Positions 35,052-45,022 are shown, counted from the stretch's first letter. The stretch is 64,000 nt of DNA from Agarivorans sp. TSD2052 (GCF_023238625.1 NZ_CP096670.1:2593501-2657500); one strand, 5' to 3'. Made by a program: numbers and translations. Notes: generated by a model not told the origin, from the sequence alone.

Positions 35052-35894
35052 AATCGATTCTTGGGCTCCCATCACTTCGGGTATAGATAAGGAACTATTC
35101 ACTTCTCGTTCAATATAATCCATCAGTGGCTTTAAGGTAATCGGCAAATTACTACGTACTCTGTCTGAGGTGATGTAATAAGGAGCGCGCTGTCCATGAT
35201 ACTCAACAACAGGTCCTATTTGCTTAACTTTGATTCCCAATAAAGCGGTGCTTCGCGCCAATCGTGGCTCCATCATCACATACGCGTGACGAATATTTTG
35301 TCGCTCGGCTAATACGGTCGCAGCTAAATACATACTGGCAGTTATAAAAGGAAAGCAACGGAGCTCCTCTTCGTACAATTCCGAGACGTTAATGCCACCC
35401 ACCGCAGAGTCTTTAAACCTATCGGTTTTACGGCGTCTAAAGGTGGCGTGTAAGGCTAGCCTCGATATTTCGCAGACATCTTTACGTGCAAAGTTACTGG
35501 GGTTGAGGGCTTCATCGGTAATAGCACCAGCGCAATATTTTTCTAACGGTAATAACTGAGAGCCTGAGGGACAGACTAAACGCACCGTGCTGGCAAAAGA
35601 GTTAGACGATAAATGTTTAACCAAGCAGTAATCTGAATAATCATCAAATTCGTCTCGCTCAACTTTTTGCTCATTGGTCTCTTCAAAGTTGAGTTCTTCA
35701 CAATACACATCATGACGAAGGCGATACACGCTGTTTATTTCATCATCGTTCAGAGCAACGATTGGTTTAAAATAGGTCTCATAGTGGCTGGCAATTTCAT
35801 CAGCCTTTTTCTTGGCGGCGTACTGAGTGGTTTTACTGGTTGGTAAGCCCACTATTTTACCTTCAATACGCGTTGGTAATATCTTGCTTTTCAA
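35034..35894 (-). CDS. PEP-CTERM/exosortase-associated-type acyltransferase
   Basis: A 286-residue GNAT-fold protein related to autoinducer synthases. The core segment YRLRHDVYCEELNFE (about 57-71), then ERDEFDDYSD, STVRLVCPS, LPLEKYC and CEISRLALHATFRRRK, matches the exosortase-system-associated acyltransferase family. LuxI-type synthases share the RYxVFxxELxW-like pattern. No exosortase or PEP-CTERM protein is visible in this window, so the substrate is open; an N-acyl amino acid or acyl-chain transfer is possible by homology. It is monocistronic and convergent with sapF. Confidence 0.8.
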   Translation of the reverse strand: MKSKILPTRIEGKIVGLPTSKTTQYAAKKKADEIASHYETYFKPIVALNDDEINSVYRLRHDVYCEELNFEETNEQKVERDEFDDYSDYCLVKHLSSNSFASTVRLVCPSGSQLLPLEKYCAGAITDEALNPSNFARKDVCEISRLALHATFRRRKTDRFKDSAVGGINVSELYEEELRCFPFITASMYLAATVLAERQNIRHAYVMMEPRLARSTALLGIKVKQIGPVVEYHGQRAPYYITSDRVRSNLPITLKPLMDYIEREVNSSLSIPEVMGAQESILYRGN

Positions 35895-36280
35895 TCGCTT
35901 AATCCCTATTCCTTTAAGTGAATTTAACTAGGTCCATGTGGTAGTTAACTGTTCCCTATAGATACCGACTCACTAAGTTGACGCACGGTTATCTATTCAC
36001 TTTTTCTTTACGCATCACTAAATTACCCTAACTTGGGTTGATTGGAAACCAAAGCCACAGCCATTTACTTAATATAAACCGTGGCCAAATAGCTGAAAGC
36101 GCAATTAATAACCGATCTACTCGCCAATTGGCCAACAAACTCTCGCTATTCTATTAACTGCTCTGATCAGCCGAGCTGAATGCCACTTTATTGATAAACA
36201 TGCTAGAATCTACAGCATTTTAATGCTGATAAAACAACATACTTCGGCGTTATTCAAACGAGCATGTTTAAGGACATAAG
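35895..36280. promoter_or_regulatory. Divergent region acyltransferase / fabV
   Basis: About 385 non-coding bases hold the promoters of both genes. A two-armed repeat, CAGCATT and AATGCTG separated by 2 bases (36213-36228), lies about 50 bases before the fabV start and could be an operator. Nothing else stands out. Confidence 0.45.
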
Positions 36281-37486
36281 ATGATTATTAAACCAAAAAT
36301 TCGCGGCTTTATATGTACTACTACCCACCCGATAGGTTGTGCCGCCAACGTGCAAGAGCAAATTGATTACACCAAGCAACAGGGTGTGGTTAAAGATGGG
36401 CCTAAGCGTGTATTGGTTGTAGGTTCATCAAGTGGCTATGGTTTATCTTCACGAATTGCTGCCGCTTTTGGTAGTGGCGCAGCAACCATTGGCGTATTTT
36501 ATGAGAAACCCGCCACAGAAAGAAAAACCGGTACCGCAGGTTGGTATAATGCAGCGGCTTTCGACCAGAAAGCTCATGAAGCGGGTTTATACGCAAAAAG
36601 CATTAACGGCGATGCATTTTCTCATCAAGCCAAAGATGCCGCTATTGAGCTGATCAAGCAAGATTTAGGACAAATTGACCTGGTTGTCTATTCATTAGCA
36701 TCACCGGTACGCAAATTACCGGATACCGGAGAAGTCATTCGCTCCAGCCTAAAGCCAATCGGCGAAACCTACACAGCTACCGCGGTGGATACCAATAAAG
36801 ACACCATCATTGAAGCCAGTGTAGAACCAGCTAGCGAACAAGAAATTGCAGACACTATTACTGTAATGGGCGGCGAAGACTGGGAGCTATGGATTAAAGC
36901 ATTAGATGAAGCAGGCGTACTTGCTGAAGGTTGTAAAACCGTAGCCTACAGCTATATTGGTACCGCCCTAACTTGGCCAATTTATTGGGATGGCGCATTA
37001 GGTAAAGCGAAAATGGACTTAGATCGCGCTGCCAGCGCATTGAATGAAAAGCTATCCACCAAGCATGGTAGCGCTAATGTTGCGGTACTTAAAAGTGTCG
37101 TCACTCAAGCTAGCTCGGCCATTCCTGTAATGCCTTTGTATATCTCTATGGTATTTAAAATTATGAAAGAACAAGGTTTGCATGAAGGGTGTATGGAGCA
37201 GATATACCGCCTGTTCGACCAGCGTTTATACCGAGAAGACGGCACAGCTCCAGCAGTAGATGACAAAAATAGGCTCCGCCTTGATGACTGGGAGTTACGC
37301 GAAGACATTCAACAAACTTGCGTCGACCTTTGGCCGAAAATTACCAGCGAAAACTTACTAGAGCATACTGATTACGCCAACTACAAAACTGAATTCTTAA
37401 AGCTGTTTGGTTTTGGCGTTGAAGGGGTTAACTATGAAGAAGATGTTGACACACTTGTTCCTTTTGAGATTGTAGAACTCGCATAG
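36281..37486 (+). CDS. fabV: Enoyl-ACP reductase FabV
   Basis: A 401-residue NADH-dependent trans-2-enoyl-ACP reductase that completes each round of fatty acid elongation. The N-terminal [20 protein letters not shown] and the nucleotide-binding [17 protein letters not shown] region are diagnostic of FabV. The catalytic Tyr-X8-Lys pair lies in [10 protein letters not shown]. FabV enzymes are typically resistant to triclosan. An AAGGA ribosome-binding site precedes the ATG, and a terminator follows the stop. Confidence 0.96.
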   Translation: MIIKPKIRGFICTTTHPIGCAANVQEQIDYTKQQGVVKDGPKRVLVVGSSSGYGLSSRIAAAFGSGAATIGVFYEKPATERKTGTAGWYNAAAFDQKAHEAGLYAKSINGDAFSHQAKDAAIELIKQDLGQIDLVVYSLASPVRKLPDTGEVIRSSLKPIGETYTATAVDTNKDTIIEASVEPASEQEIADTITVMGGEDWELWIKALDEAGVLAEGCKTVAYSYIGTALTWPIYWDGALGKAKMDLDRAASALNEKLSTKHGSANVAVLKSVVTQASSAIPVMPLYISMVFKIMKEQGLHEGCMEQIYRLFDQRLYREDGTAPAVDDKNRLRLDDWELREDIQQTCVDLWPKITSENLLEHTDYANYKTEFLKLFGFGVEGVNYEEDVDTLVPFEIVELA

Positions 37487-37507
37487 TTAGTCTTTCTAAC
37501 GTTAAAC

Positions 37508-37543
37508 AATAAAGCCATCTAAGTCGACTTGGATGGCTTTATT
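37508..37543. terminator. Bidirectional terminator after fabV
   Basis: A 12-bp stem (37508-37519 with 37532-37543) encloses an inner palindrome. Its right arm overlaps the stop codon of the convergent gene at 37539. The stem ends are A/T-rich on both sides, so it can serve both transcripts. Confidence 0.75.
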
Positions 37544-37901
37544 TATTCACTCTTACATAGCGTAGCCTGCCAACTCTAGGTAAATAGGCATCAAGCTTTT
37601 GCCCATCCTTTGCCACTCGATACTCCACCACTTTATCTGCTGATGTTACGATGACCTTGTTGCCATTTATTTCATATTTGGTGGCAACCCGACTGCCTGA
37701 CTTAAGTTGACCAATAGCATCAAACACCAAGCGCTCTTTCTTTCCATAAAAGGCGTTTTCTGATTCCCAAGTGCCCACCAAAGGATTTTTCGTGGCTTCG
37801 GGGGTGATGCCGATGACTTCTGGGTAAGTGAAATAGACAAAGCTCAACACGCCTAATCCAATACCCAGTAAGGCAAGTATCAACACCATGGATTTTTTCA
37901 A
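37539..37901 (-). CDS. Small membrane-anchored protein of unknown function
   Basis: A 120-residue protein with one N-terminal helix (about residues 5-27) that acts as an anchor or uncleaved signal, followed by a periplasmic beta-rich domain. The segment LVGTWESENAFYGKKERLVFDAIGQLKSG, then YEINGNKVIV, resembles small lipocalin-like domains such as those found in DUF2850 proteins; I cannot confirm the family. It lies downstream of ppiD on the opposite side of a terminator. Function unknown. Confidence 0.65.
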   Translation of the reverse strand: MKKSMVLILALLGIGLGVLSFVYFTYPEVIGITPEATKNPLVGTWESENAFYGKKERLVFDAIGQLKSGSRVATKYEINGNKVIVTSADKVVEYRVAKDGQKLDAYLPRVGRLRYVRVNK

Positions 37902-37918
37902 TCGCCCCTCCCTATAAC

Positions 37919-37945
37919 AAAAAAGGACGTAAAACGTCCTTTTTT
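37919..37945 (-). terminator. Terminator of ppiD
   Basis: A 7-bp stem AGGACGT/ACGTCCT (37924-37930 with 37934-37940) is flanked by A6 and T6. On the minus strand it follows the ppiD stop by about 25 bases and ends in a clear T-run. Confidence 0.85.
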
Positions 37946-37967
37946 AAAATGTAAACCAGATTAAAGA

Positions 37968-39857
37968 TTACAACAAGTACTGTATCTCTGCTTTACTTTT
38001 TAGAACATTAATAAGGACTTGATAACTAGCTTCAACCTTAATGCTACTTAACTGCTCTAACCAACGCTCAGTTTCAACTGGCGCCACTGTATCTTGATCA
38101 TTAACAGCGGTAACTTGAAGTACCAATTGGTCACCATTCATAGTGGCAATACGGCTAGCGGCTTTTTGCTCACTAGGTTTTGCCATCATGAACAAGTGGC
38201 GAATCACCTGAGGCTCAAAATCTTGGCTATCACGAGAAACCTTCACTTTTGAGTCAACTTGAAGATTCTGCTCGTATAACAAACCATCTAGGCCCTCACC
38301 AGATTGCAGCGCAGCGATTAAGCTATCGGCATAATCTTGCGCGGCTTTATTTGACCGAGACTGTGTTAAACCTTCCGCAATTTGAGCTTCAACTTCCTCA
38401 AAAGGCTTAATCTCAGCGGCTTGATGAGCCATAACACGAACAACAACAGAGCTATCATCTTCTAATTGAATAGCATCACTATTTAAGCCTTCAGCAATAA
38501 AGTCAGGATTAAATAGTTGGTTGATAACCTGTGGTTGATTTAATAGCGCATTCGCACTAGAGCGAGTTAGGCCTTTAACCGTTTCAACGGTTAAACCCGT
38601 TTCACTAGCCACATCCACTAAAGAGTCAGGAATTTCAAAAGATACTTCAGCTAAGCGCTGTGCTTGCTCGTAAAACGTATTTTGAGCCTGTTCTTGCTGC
38701 AAGCGTTGGCTAATTTGCACTTTAACATCATCTAAAGGTTTAACTTGAGCGGTTTCGATCTCAATGAGTTTGATTAAGTGAAAACCAGATTCTGTTTTTA
38801 CTACTTCACTGACATCACCTTCATTTGCGAGCGCAAATAAGGCTGAATCAAATTCAGTAGGTAATACTCCGCTTTCAAACCAACCGAGTTCTCCGCCATT
38901 TTCTGCACTGAAAGTCTCATCAGAGGCTTCTGCGGCTAACGCAGCGAAGTCTTCACCTTGGTTAATTTTAACGAGTAACGCTTCAGCCTTTGCTTTATCG
39001 GCCGCTTCGTCATCAGTAAAGCTAATTTGAATGTGCGCTACTTTGCGTTTTTCCGCTTGAGTATAGCTTTGGCTATTCGCATCATAAAATTGCTGAATGT
39101 CTTGTTCGTCAACCACAACGCCTTCGGCGATTTTACTGGTATCTACAACGATGTATTCAACATCTACAGATTCTTCTGTTTGAAAAGTGTTCTTACGTTC
39201 TTCGTAGTAAGCTTTCAAATCTTCTTCGCTTGGAGCTTGCTGTTGTGCAAAGTTTTCAACAGGAACCGTAACGTAGCGTACATCACGAGTTTGTTGATTT
39301 AACTTGACCAACATTTCAGCTTCGCTTGGTAAGGCAAACTCGCTGCCTAACAATGCTTGTTGTAATTGCTGACGGGTCAAATCATTGCGAATCAAATCAC
39401 GAAACTGGCTTGGCTGAAGATTAGCTCGATACAATACAGCTAAGTAACGGTCATTATCAAAACGGCCATCAACTTGAAACTCTGGCATATTCAATATCTG
39501 AGATTTAACCTGTGCATCACTCACTCGCAGCCCATATTTTTCTGCGGCTTGATTGAGTAAACGCTCGCTAACCATGCGGTCGAGTACATTTTGTCTAAAC
39601 TGAGCCATGTAAGCAGGATCAGCGGCTAATTGATTAAAGGCTGCACCATATTGCCCTTCTAATCGTGAACGCTCGTTTTGATAGGCTTGGTCAAATTCGG
39701 CTCTGCTAATGGCTTCGCCATTTACTTCAGCAGCCAATTGCTCACTTGGTGTTGCTATATAGCTACCTACACCAGCCAAAGCAAAAGATAAAATTACAAG
39801 ACCGAGGATAATTTTGGCTACCGGACCTTGGCTTCCTTCACGGAGCTTTTCCAACAT
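37968..39857 (-). CDS. ppiD: PpiD, periplasmic folding chaperone
   Basis: A 629-residue protein anchored in the inner membrane by an N-terminal helix (about 16-34, IILGLVILSFALAGVGSYI) with a large periplasmic part. A SurA-like N-terminal chaperone region (about 40-220) is followed by a parvulin-type domain (about 265-360, HIQISFTDDEAADKAKAEAL through GELGWFESG.LP.EFDSALFAL) and a long C-terminal chaperone region. PpiD associates with the SecYEG translocon and helps newly exported proteins fold. The order lon-hupB-ppiD is conserved in gammaproteobacteria. Confidence 0.94.
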   Translation of the reverse strand: MLEKLREGSQGPVAKIILGLVILSFALAGVGSYIATPSEQLAAEVNGEAISRAEFDQAYQNERSRLEGQYGAAFNQLAADPAYMAQFRQNVLDRMVSERLLNQAAEKYGLRVSDAQVKSQILNMPEFQVDGRFDNDRYLAVLYRANLQPSQFRDLIRNDLTRQQLQQALLGSEFALPSEAEMLVKLNQQTRDVRYVTVPVENFAQQQAPSEEDLKAYYEERKNTFQTEESVDVEYIVVDTSKIAEGVVVDEQDIQQFYDANSQSYTQAEKRKVAHIQISFTDDEAADKAKAEALLVKINQGEDFAALAAEASDETFSAENGGELGWFESGVLPTEFDSALFALANEGDVSEVVKTESGFHLIKLIEIETAQVKPLDDVKVQISQRLQQEQAQNTFYEQAQRLAEVSFEIPDSLVDVASETGLTVETVKGLTRSSANALLNQPQVINQLFNPDFIAEGLNSDAIQLEDDSSVVVRVMAHQAAEIKPFEEVEAQIAEGLTQSRSNKAAQDYADSLIAALQSGEGLDGLLYEQNLQVDSKVKVSRDSQDFEPQVIRHLFMMAKPSEQKAASRIATMNGDQLVLQVTAVNDQDTVAPVETERWLEQLSSIKVEASYQVLINVLKSKAEIQYLL

Positions 39858-39888
39858 GCTTATTTACTCTTTACCACATTTAATAATG

Positions 39889-39915
39889 AAAAAGCGCACC
39901 CCAAGATGCGCCTTT
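39889..39915 (-). terminator. Terminator of hupB
   Basis: A stem pairing AAAGCGCA (39891-39898) with TGCGCCTTT (39907-39915) is followed on the minus strand by a T-run. It lies between hupB and ppiD. Confidence 0.75.
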
Positions 39916-39946
39916 GACAGACCGCAGAAATATCTACTACTGACAA

Positions 39947-40219
39947 TTAGTTTACGGCGTCTTTCAACGCTTTACCGGCTTTAAACGAAGGAACGTTAGC
40001 AGCGGCAATTTGAATCTCTGCACCGGTTTGCGGATTGCGACCAGTACGGGCTGAACGTTCTTTCACTTGGAAAGTACCAAAGCCTACCAAGGCAACGTTA
40101 TCACCTTCTTTCAAAGTTTCAGAAATCGCTTCGATAAAAGAATCTAGTGCACGGCCGGCAGCGGCCTTAGAAATATCTGCACCTTCAGCAATTTTGTCTA
40201 CGAGTTGAGCTTTATTCAC
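39947..40219 (-). CDS. hupB: DNA-binding protein HU-beta
   Basis: A 90-residue nucleoid protein with the full HU/IHF fold. It opens [19 protein letters not shown], has the VGFGTF turn, and carries the DNA-binding arm [19 protein letters not shown]. The length and sequence are typical of HU-beta. It bends and compacts DNA without strong sequence preference. It sits between lon and ppiD with its own terminator. Confidence 0.97.
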   Translation of the reverse strand: MNKAQLVDKIAEGADISKAAAGRALDSFIEAISETLKEGDNVALVGFGTFQVKERSARTGRNPQTGAEIQIAAANVPSFKAGKALKDAVN

Positions 40220-40354
40220 AATGGGTTCCCCTTGTTGTTATTCCTTTTCTTTTTACCGTGATAATAGGTACTCCTTTATCACGACCAAGAACCAGGCTAG
40301 TCAGTCTATATATAGTTAAAACATCACCATCAATACTATTATCAACGGCGTCCA

Positions 40355-40392
40355 TGCCAGCCTTAGGCTATAGGCCTTGAAGAAGGCTGGCA
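40355..40392 (-). terminator. Hairpin between lon and hupB
   Basis: A perfect 10-bp stem (40355-40364 with 40383-40392) contains an inner AGGC/GCCT pairing. It lies about 40 bases after the lon stop. No T-run follows, so it may end or process the lon transcript. Confidence 0.6.
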
Positions 40393-40432
40393 AGAACTAT
40401 TTTGCTATCGAATATCGTTTATTTGCATTGAC

Positions 40433-42781
40433 TCAAGCTTTTACTTCAAAGCCTTCAGGATTTTGCTCTAAAGCAGCCTCTAACACTTGTTCAATCCAGC
40501 GTACGGGTATGATTTTTAAGTCACCAATAACATTTTCTGGTATCTCTTCTAAATCACGTTCGTTTTCCTGTGGAATGAGAACTGTTTTAATTCCGCCACG
40601 GTGAGCAGCTAACAATTTCTCTTTAAGTCCACCAATAGGTAACACTTCACCACGTAGCGTGATTTCACCGGTCATAGCGACCTCGGCCTTAACCGGGTTG
40701 CCGGTTAAACTCGATACCAAAGCGGTACACATTGCCACACCAGCACTTGGCCCATCTTTGGGCGTAGCCCCTTCAGGTACGTGTACATGTATGTCTCGCT
40801 TCTCGTAAAAGTCGCTGTTGATACGCCACTTGTCGGCACGCGCTCTTACCACGGTCATAGCGGCTTGAATAGACTCTTGCATCACGTCACCTAAAGAACC
40901 CGTGTAAGTGAGCTTGCCTTTACCAGGTACCGAGGCGGTTTCAATAGTCAGCAAATCACCGCCCACTTCTGTCCAAGCCAAACCAGTCACCATACCTACA
41001 CGGTTGTTCTCATCAGCTTTACCGTAATCACAACGCTGCACGCCTAAGTAGGTACTGAGATTGTCTTGGCTAATTTCAACCTGTTTCAAGTCTTTGTTAA
41101 GCAGAATTTCTTTTACTGCTTTACGACAAAGTTTAGAAATTTCTCTCTCTAGACTACGCACACCCGCTTCACGCGTGTAATAACGAATGATGCCAATAAT
41201 GGCACTATCATGAATGGTGATTTCGTGATCTTTAAGACCGTTACGTTTAATTTGCTTACTGATCAAATGTTGCTTAGCAATATTCAATTTCTCGTCTTCG
41301 GTATACCCCGATAAACGAATCACTTCCATTCGGTCTAACAAAGGACCAGGAATGTTCATTGAATTTGATGTAGCAACAAACATTACATCAGACAAATCGT
41401 AATCGACTTCTAAGTAATGATCGTTAAAGCTGTTGTTTTGCTCTGGGTCTAACACTTCTAACAATGCTGAAGCAGGATCACCACGCATATCTGAAGCCAT
41501 TTTATCGATTTCATCTAGCAAAAACAGCGGGTTTTTTACCGCCACTTTAGACATTTTCTGAATCAACTTACCTGGCATAGAGCCTATGTAGGTGCGACGA
41601 TGACCACGAATTTCAGCCTCGTCTCTAACGCCACCTAATGCCATGCGCACATATTTCCGCCCGGTAGACTTAGCAATAGATTGGCCCAGAGAGGTTTTTC
41701 CCACGCCCGGCGGCCCAACTAGACATAAAATAGGCCCTTTCAATTTGTTTACTCGGCTTTGTACCGCCAAGTACTCTAAAATACGTTCTTTGACCTTTTC
41801 CAAGCCGTAATGGTCTTGATTAAGGACTTGTTCAGCTTTAGCTAAGTCACGCTTAACTTTAGAGCGTTTCACCCAAGGTACACTTAACATCCAATCTACA
41901 TAGCCACGAACTACGGTAGCTTCGGCAGACATCGGAGACATCATTTTAAGTTTATTCAGTTCTGCTAAAGTTTTATCTTTAGCTTCTTCTGGCATCTTGG
42001 CTTCTTCAATGCGCTGAGACAACTGCTCAAACTCATCTTGACCATCTTCAGATTCGCCCAGTTCTTTCTGAATAGCCTTCATCTGCTCGTTGAGATAGTA
42101 CTCGCGCTGACTTTTTTCCATTTGCTTTTTGACTCGACCGCGGATTTTCTTTTCCACGTGTAGCAAATCGATTTCAGACTCCATCATCGCCATCAGATAT
42201 TCGAGGCGTTCAGGAATACTGGCTAACTCTAGTACTGACTGCTTGTCTTCTAACTTCAAAGGCATATGAGCAGCCATGGTGTCAGCTAAGCGCGCGGCAT
42301 CATCGATACCAGAAACCGAAGTGAGCACTTCTGGTGGGATCTTTTTATTCAGCTTAATGTAGCCTTCAAACTGGCTAATCGCCGAGCGCACCATGACTTC
42401 TTGTTCTTTCTCGTCAGGTTGAGCAGACACGATGTATTCAGCAGAAGCGACATAGTATTCATCGTCTTGAATAATTTGCTCTAGCTTGGCGCGCTGGCTG
42501 CCCTCAACAAGTACTTTCACAGTACCGTCAGGCAACTTCAACAATTGGAGAATATTAGCTACCGTACCTACGGTATATAAGTCTTCTGCTTGAGGGTTAT
42601 CATTACTGGCATCCTTCTGCGCCACTAACAAAACTTGCTTGTCTTGACTCATCGCGCTTTCTAAGCAACGAATAGACTTTTCACGACCAACAAACAATGG
42701 GATAACCATGTGTGGGTATACCACTACATCACGCAGTGGTAATACGGGAATTTCAAAACGTTCTGAACGCTCTAAGGTCAT
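40433..42781 (-). CDS. lon: ATP-dependent protease Lon
   Basis: A 782-residue AAA+ protease that degrades misfolded and regulatory proteins. The LON substrate-binding N-domain (about 10-205), the AAA+ module with Walker A GPPGVGKTSLGQ (about 355) and LDEIDKM, and the C-terminal protease domain with the catalytic serine in DGPSAGVAM and the lysine in GGLKEKLLAAHRGG are all intact. The length matches E. coli Lon (784). A sigma-32-like promoter lies about 40-65 bases upstream. Confidence 0.98.
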   Translation of the reverse strand: MTLERSERFEIPVLPLRDVVVYPHMVIPLFVGREKSIRCLESAMSQDKQVLLVAQKDASNDNPQAEDLYTVGTVANILQLLKLPDGTVKVLVEGSQRAKLEQIIQDDEYYVASAEYIVSAQPDEKEQEVMVRSAISQFEGYIKLNKKIPPEVLTSVSGIDDAARLADTMAAHMPLKLEDKQSVLELASIPERLEYLMAMMESEIDLLHVEKKIRGRVKKQMEKSQREYYLNEQMKAIQKELGESEDGQDEFEQLSQRIEEAKMPEEAKDKTLAELNKLKMMSPMSAEATVVRGYVDWMLSVPWVKRSKVKRDLAKAEQVLNQDHYGLEKVKERILEYLAVQSRVNKLKGPILCLVGPPGVGKTSLGQSIAKSTGRKYVRMALGGVRDEAEIRGHRRTYIGSMPGKLIQKMSKVAVKNPLFLLDEIDKMASDMRGDPASALLEVLDPEQNNSFNDHYLEVDYDLSDVMFVATSNSMNIPGPLLDRMEVIRLSGYTEDEKLNIAKQHLISKQIKRNGLKDHEITIHDSAIIGIIRYYTREAGVRSLEREISKLCRKAVKEILLNKDLKQVEISQDNLSTYLGVQRCDYGKADENNRVGMVTGLAWTEVGGDLLTIETASVPGKGKLTYTGSLGDVMQESIQAAMTVVRARADKWRINSDFYEKRDIHVHVPEGATPKDGPSAGVAMCTALVSSLTGNPVKAEVAMTGEITLRGEVLPIGGLKEKLLAAHRGGIKTVLIPQENERDLEEIPENVIGDLKIIPVRWIEQVLEAALEQNPEGFEVKA

Positions 42782-42821
42782 GTCGTCCTCTTTACCTTAG
42801 CTAATAAACTCTATCAGCAAT

Positions 42822-42848
42822 ATATTGGGTCAAAGTTTTAAGTTTCAA
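42822..42848 (-). promoter_or_regulatory. Sigma-32-like heat-shock promoter of lon
   Basis: On the minus strand TTGAAA (42843-42848) and CCCAATAT (42822-42829) are separated by 13 bases. This fits the heat-shock consensus TTGAAA / CCCCATAT with one mismatch. Lon is a classic heat-shock gene in E. coli. Confidence 0.6.
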
Positions 42849-42871
42849 TTCGTTCCGTTGAATTTTTACTA

Positions 42872-42907
42872 AAAAAACCGTTGTTTGCTGCTTTTTTAAG
42901 CAAACAA
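42872..42907 (-). terminator. Terminator of the yebC-ruvC transcript
   Basis: A 9-bp stem (TTGTTTGCT at 42881-42889 with AGCAAACAA at 42899-42907) lies just after the ruvC stop codon. On the minus strand it is followed, after CGG, by seven T. Confidence 0.75.
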
Positions 42908-42911
42908 TCAA

Positions 42912-43433
42912 TTAGCGTAAGCGTCGCCTTACTGTTCCTCGGACTTTACCAGCCATGCTGATTAAGCTTTGCCTAGTATGACAATGACATAAAGCCACCG
43001 CCAAAGCATCTGCCGCGTCAGCTTGAGGATTAGCGGATAACGACAACAATTGCGCCACCATATGTTGTACTTGTGATTTATCTGCGGCGCCAGTTCCTAC
43101 GACCGCTTGCTTTATTTGTCTGGCAGAATACTCCGCTACAGGTAAGTCATGACGAACAGCTGCAACAATAGCGGCGCCTCGTGCTTGCCCTAACTTGAGC
43201 GCTGAATCGGGATTTTTTGCCATGAATACCTGCTCAATGGCGAACTCATCAGGTGAAAATTGAGTAATAATTTCACTGACACCAGCATGTATTTGTTTTA
43301 AGCGTAACGGAAGTTCTTTTTCGCTGGTGCGAATACAACCGCTTCCCAGGTATTCTATTTTGCCGTTGGCTTGTTTGACTATTCCATAGCCTGTGATTCT
43401 CGACCCTGGATCAATACCTAATACAATATTCAC
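42912..43433 (-). CDS. ruvC: Holliday junction endonuclease RuvC
   Basis: A 173-residue resolvase that cuts Holliday junctions. The acidic active-site residues are in [13 protein letters not shown] (Asp7), FAIEQVFM (Glu near 67) and [12 protein letters not shown] (two Asp near 139-142). The start is GTG, five bases after the yebC stop, so the genes form an operon. In many gammaproteobacteria ruvA and ruvB follow ruvC; here a terminator and lon follow instead. Confidence 0.96.
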   Translation of the reverse strand: MNIVLGIDPGSRITGYGIVKQANGKIEYLGSGCIRTSEKELPLRLKQIHAGVSEIITQFSPDEFAIEQVFMAKNPDSALKLGQARGAAIVAAVRHDLPVAEYSARQIKQAVVGTGAADKSQVQHMVAQLLSLSANPQADAADALAVALCHCHTRQSLISMAGKVRGTVRRRLR

Positions 43434-43438
43434 TGTGC

Positions 43439-44182
43439 TTACAACTGCGCAGCGACTTCATCAGAAATCTCACCGTTGTGGTAGACCTCTTGAACGTCAT
43501 CATCATCTTCTAACATATCAATTAACCTGATCAACTTAGGTGCCGTTGCCGCATCTAGTTCAGCATGGGTTGAAGCGATCATGGTCACTTCCGAATGAAC
43601 AGCTAACAGCCCACTCGCATCTAGCGCATCTTTTACTTCGCCAAACTCATTGGGAGAGGTAAATACATCAATGCTGCCATCGTCATTGGTTGTCACATCG
43701 TCAGCGCCCGCTTCTAAAGCAGCATCCATGACGCGTTCTTCATCAGTGCCCGCTGGGTAAGAGATAATGCCCTTCTTCTCAAATAGGTAGCCCACACTGC
43801 CATCAGTGCCTAGGTTACCGCCACTTTTCGAAAAAGCATGCCTGACACTAGATACGGTTCTATTTCGATTATCGGTCATCGTTTCCACTAAAACGGCGGT
43901 ACCGCCTGGCCCATAGCCTTCATAAATAACCGTTTCAAGTTGCTGCCCGTCGAGTTCTCCAGCGCCACGTTGAACCGCTCGATTGACGGTATCGCGGGTC
44001 ATGTTATTAGACAGCGCTTTGTCTATTGCTGCTCGGAGACGAGGATTGGCATCAGGATCAGACCCCCCTTCCCTAGCTGCAACCGTTAACTCTCGAATGA
44101 ATTTGGTGAAAATCTTCCCACGTTTAGCATCTTGTGCCGCTTTACGGTGTTTAATATTGGCCCACTTACTATGCCCCGCCAC
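43439..44182 (-). CDS. yebC: YebC/TACO1 family protein
   Basis: A 247-residue protein that begins [25 protein letters not shown]-type sequence (the family signature; here residues 1-25). Length and sequence are typical. Members have been described as transcriptional regulators and, more recently, as translation factors helping ribosomes through proline-rich stretches. The start is GTG with a GGAG box 7 bases upstream. It is first in the yebC-ruvC operon. Confidence 0.95.
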   Translation of the reverse strand: MAGHSKWANIKHRKAAQDAKRGKIFTKFIRELTVAAREGGSDPDANPRLRAAIDKALSNNMTRDTVNRAVQRGAGELDGQQLETVIYEGYGPGGTAVLVETMTDNRNRTVSSVRHAFSKSGGNLGTDGSVGYLFEKKGIISYPAGTDEERVMDAALEAGADDVTTNDDGSIDVFTSPNEFGEVKDALDASGLLAVHSEVTMIASTHAELDAATAPKLIRLIDMLEDDDDVQEVYHNGEISDEVAAQL

Positions 44183-44557
44183 TATTATCTCCTTTTATTT
44201 ATTCTATCCAGCAATAATAAACATTATAAACACTGCAAGCACAGCTTTATTACGAGAATTAACCATTGCCTATTCGATAAGTACTTACAAGTCGTGGGTA
44301 AATATTTCGTTACAGCGCGGTATTTTTAACTAACAGAGAAAATTTGACAAGCAATCGTGATTTTCACCATCATGGCGCACGAAACTTTCCGCATTTGCGT
44401 TGAAATCAATGAATAAAAAAATCTTTACATTCCATCACTTAGCGATTCCTTAATACTAAAAACATCCTAAATACTAAGTTACCTTACCTTATTGATAATT
44501 TTATTCTATTGTTAATATGTAGGTGGAATCGATATTATAAACAACCAACGGACGGTT
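44183..44557. other. Divergent region yebC / binding-protein module
   Basis: About 375 non-coding AT-rich bases that must contain the promoters of yebC and of the three-gene c-di-GMP module. No terminator, RNA gene or clear operator could be recognised by eye. Confidence 0.45.
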
Positions 44558-45022
44558 ATGATTGCAACTTGTTGGCGATTTTTTGTTCTGCTTAAGCAAC
44601 TCAAGTTGTTTGGCCATAAATCGCTTATATTATTTCTAATTATTAGTGTAAGTAATCCTCTTCATGCCAACGTGTGGGTTGTCGGCCATGCTACTCATCA
44701 GTTCGAACTAAATACTAAAAACATCCGCTCTATCTTCTCGTTACGTCAAAAAAATTGGCCAAACGGCCAAGCCATAGAAATTGTGGTAATGAACAGCAAT
44801 GATGAATTGCACAAACAATTTTGTTTAAGCGCTCTTAAACTGTTTCCTTACCAGCTCACCAGAATTTGGGAAAGACAGATATACACGGGCACCGCAATTG
44901 CGCCTACAGAGGTTGATTCAGAGCAAGCAATGCTGCAAAAAATTCTCGACAATCCAAATGCGATTGGATACTCAAGCCAAGAGGTAAACAATGAAGAACT
45001 TCATTCTATTCTTGTTGAGTAG
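44558..45022 (+). CDS. Small PstS-like periplasmic binding protein
   Basis: A 154-residue secreted protein. A signal peptide (hydrophobic about 20-33, cleavage near LHAN) is followed by a short domain of the type seen in single-lobe phosphate-binding-like proteins: FSLRQKNWPNGQAIEIVVMN, then a Phe/Leu-rich helix, RIWERQIYTGTAIAPTEVDS and NPNAIGYSS. It is only about half the size of full PstS, so it may bind a small anion or serve as a signalling partner. It overlaps the downstream porin gene by 32 bases. The operon continues into a GGDEF/EAL receptor. Confidence 0.75.
   Translation: MIATCWRFFVLLKQLKLFGHKSLILFLIISVSNPLHANVWVVGHATHQFELNTKNIRSIFSLRQKNWPNGQAIEIVVMNSNDELHKQFCLSALKLFPYQLTRIWERQIYTGTAIAPTEVDSEQAMLQKILDNPNAIGYSSQEVNNEELHSILVE

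Noticed and set aside
43983-44333. A 116-residue plus-strand frame overlapping the yebC start
   Set aside because: Two thirds lies antisense to the highly conserved yebC N-terminus. It has no ribosome-binding site and no recognisable domain.
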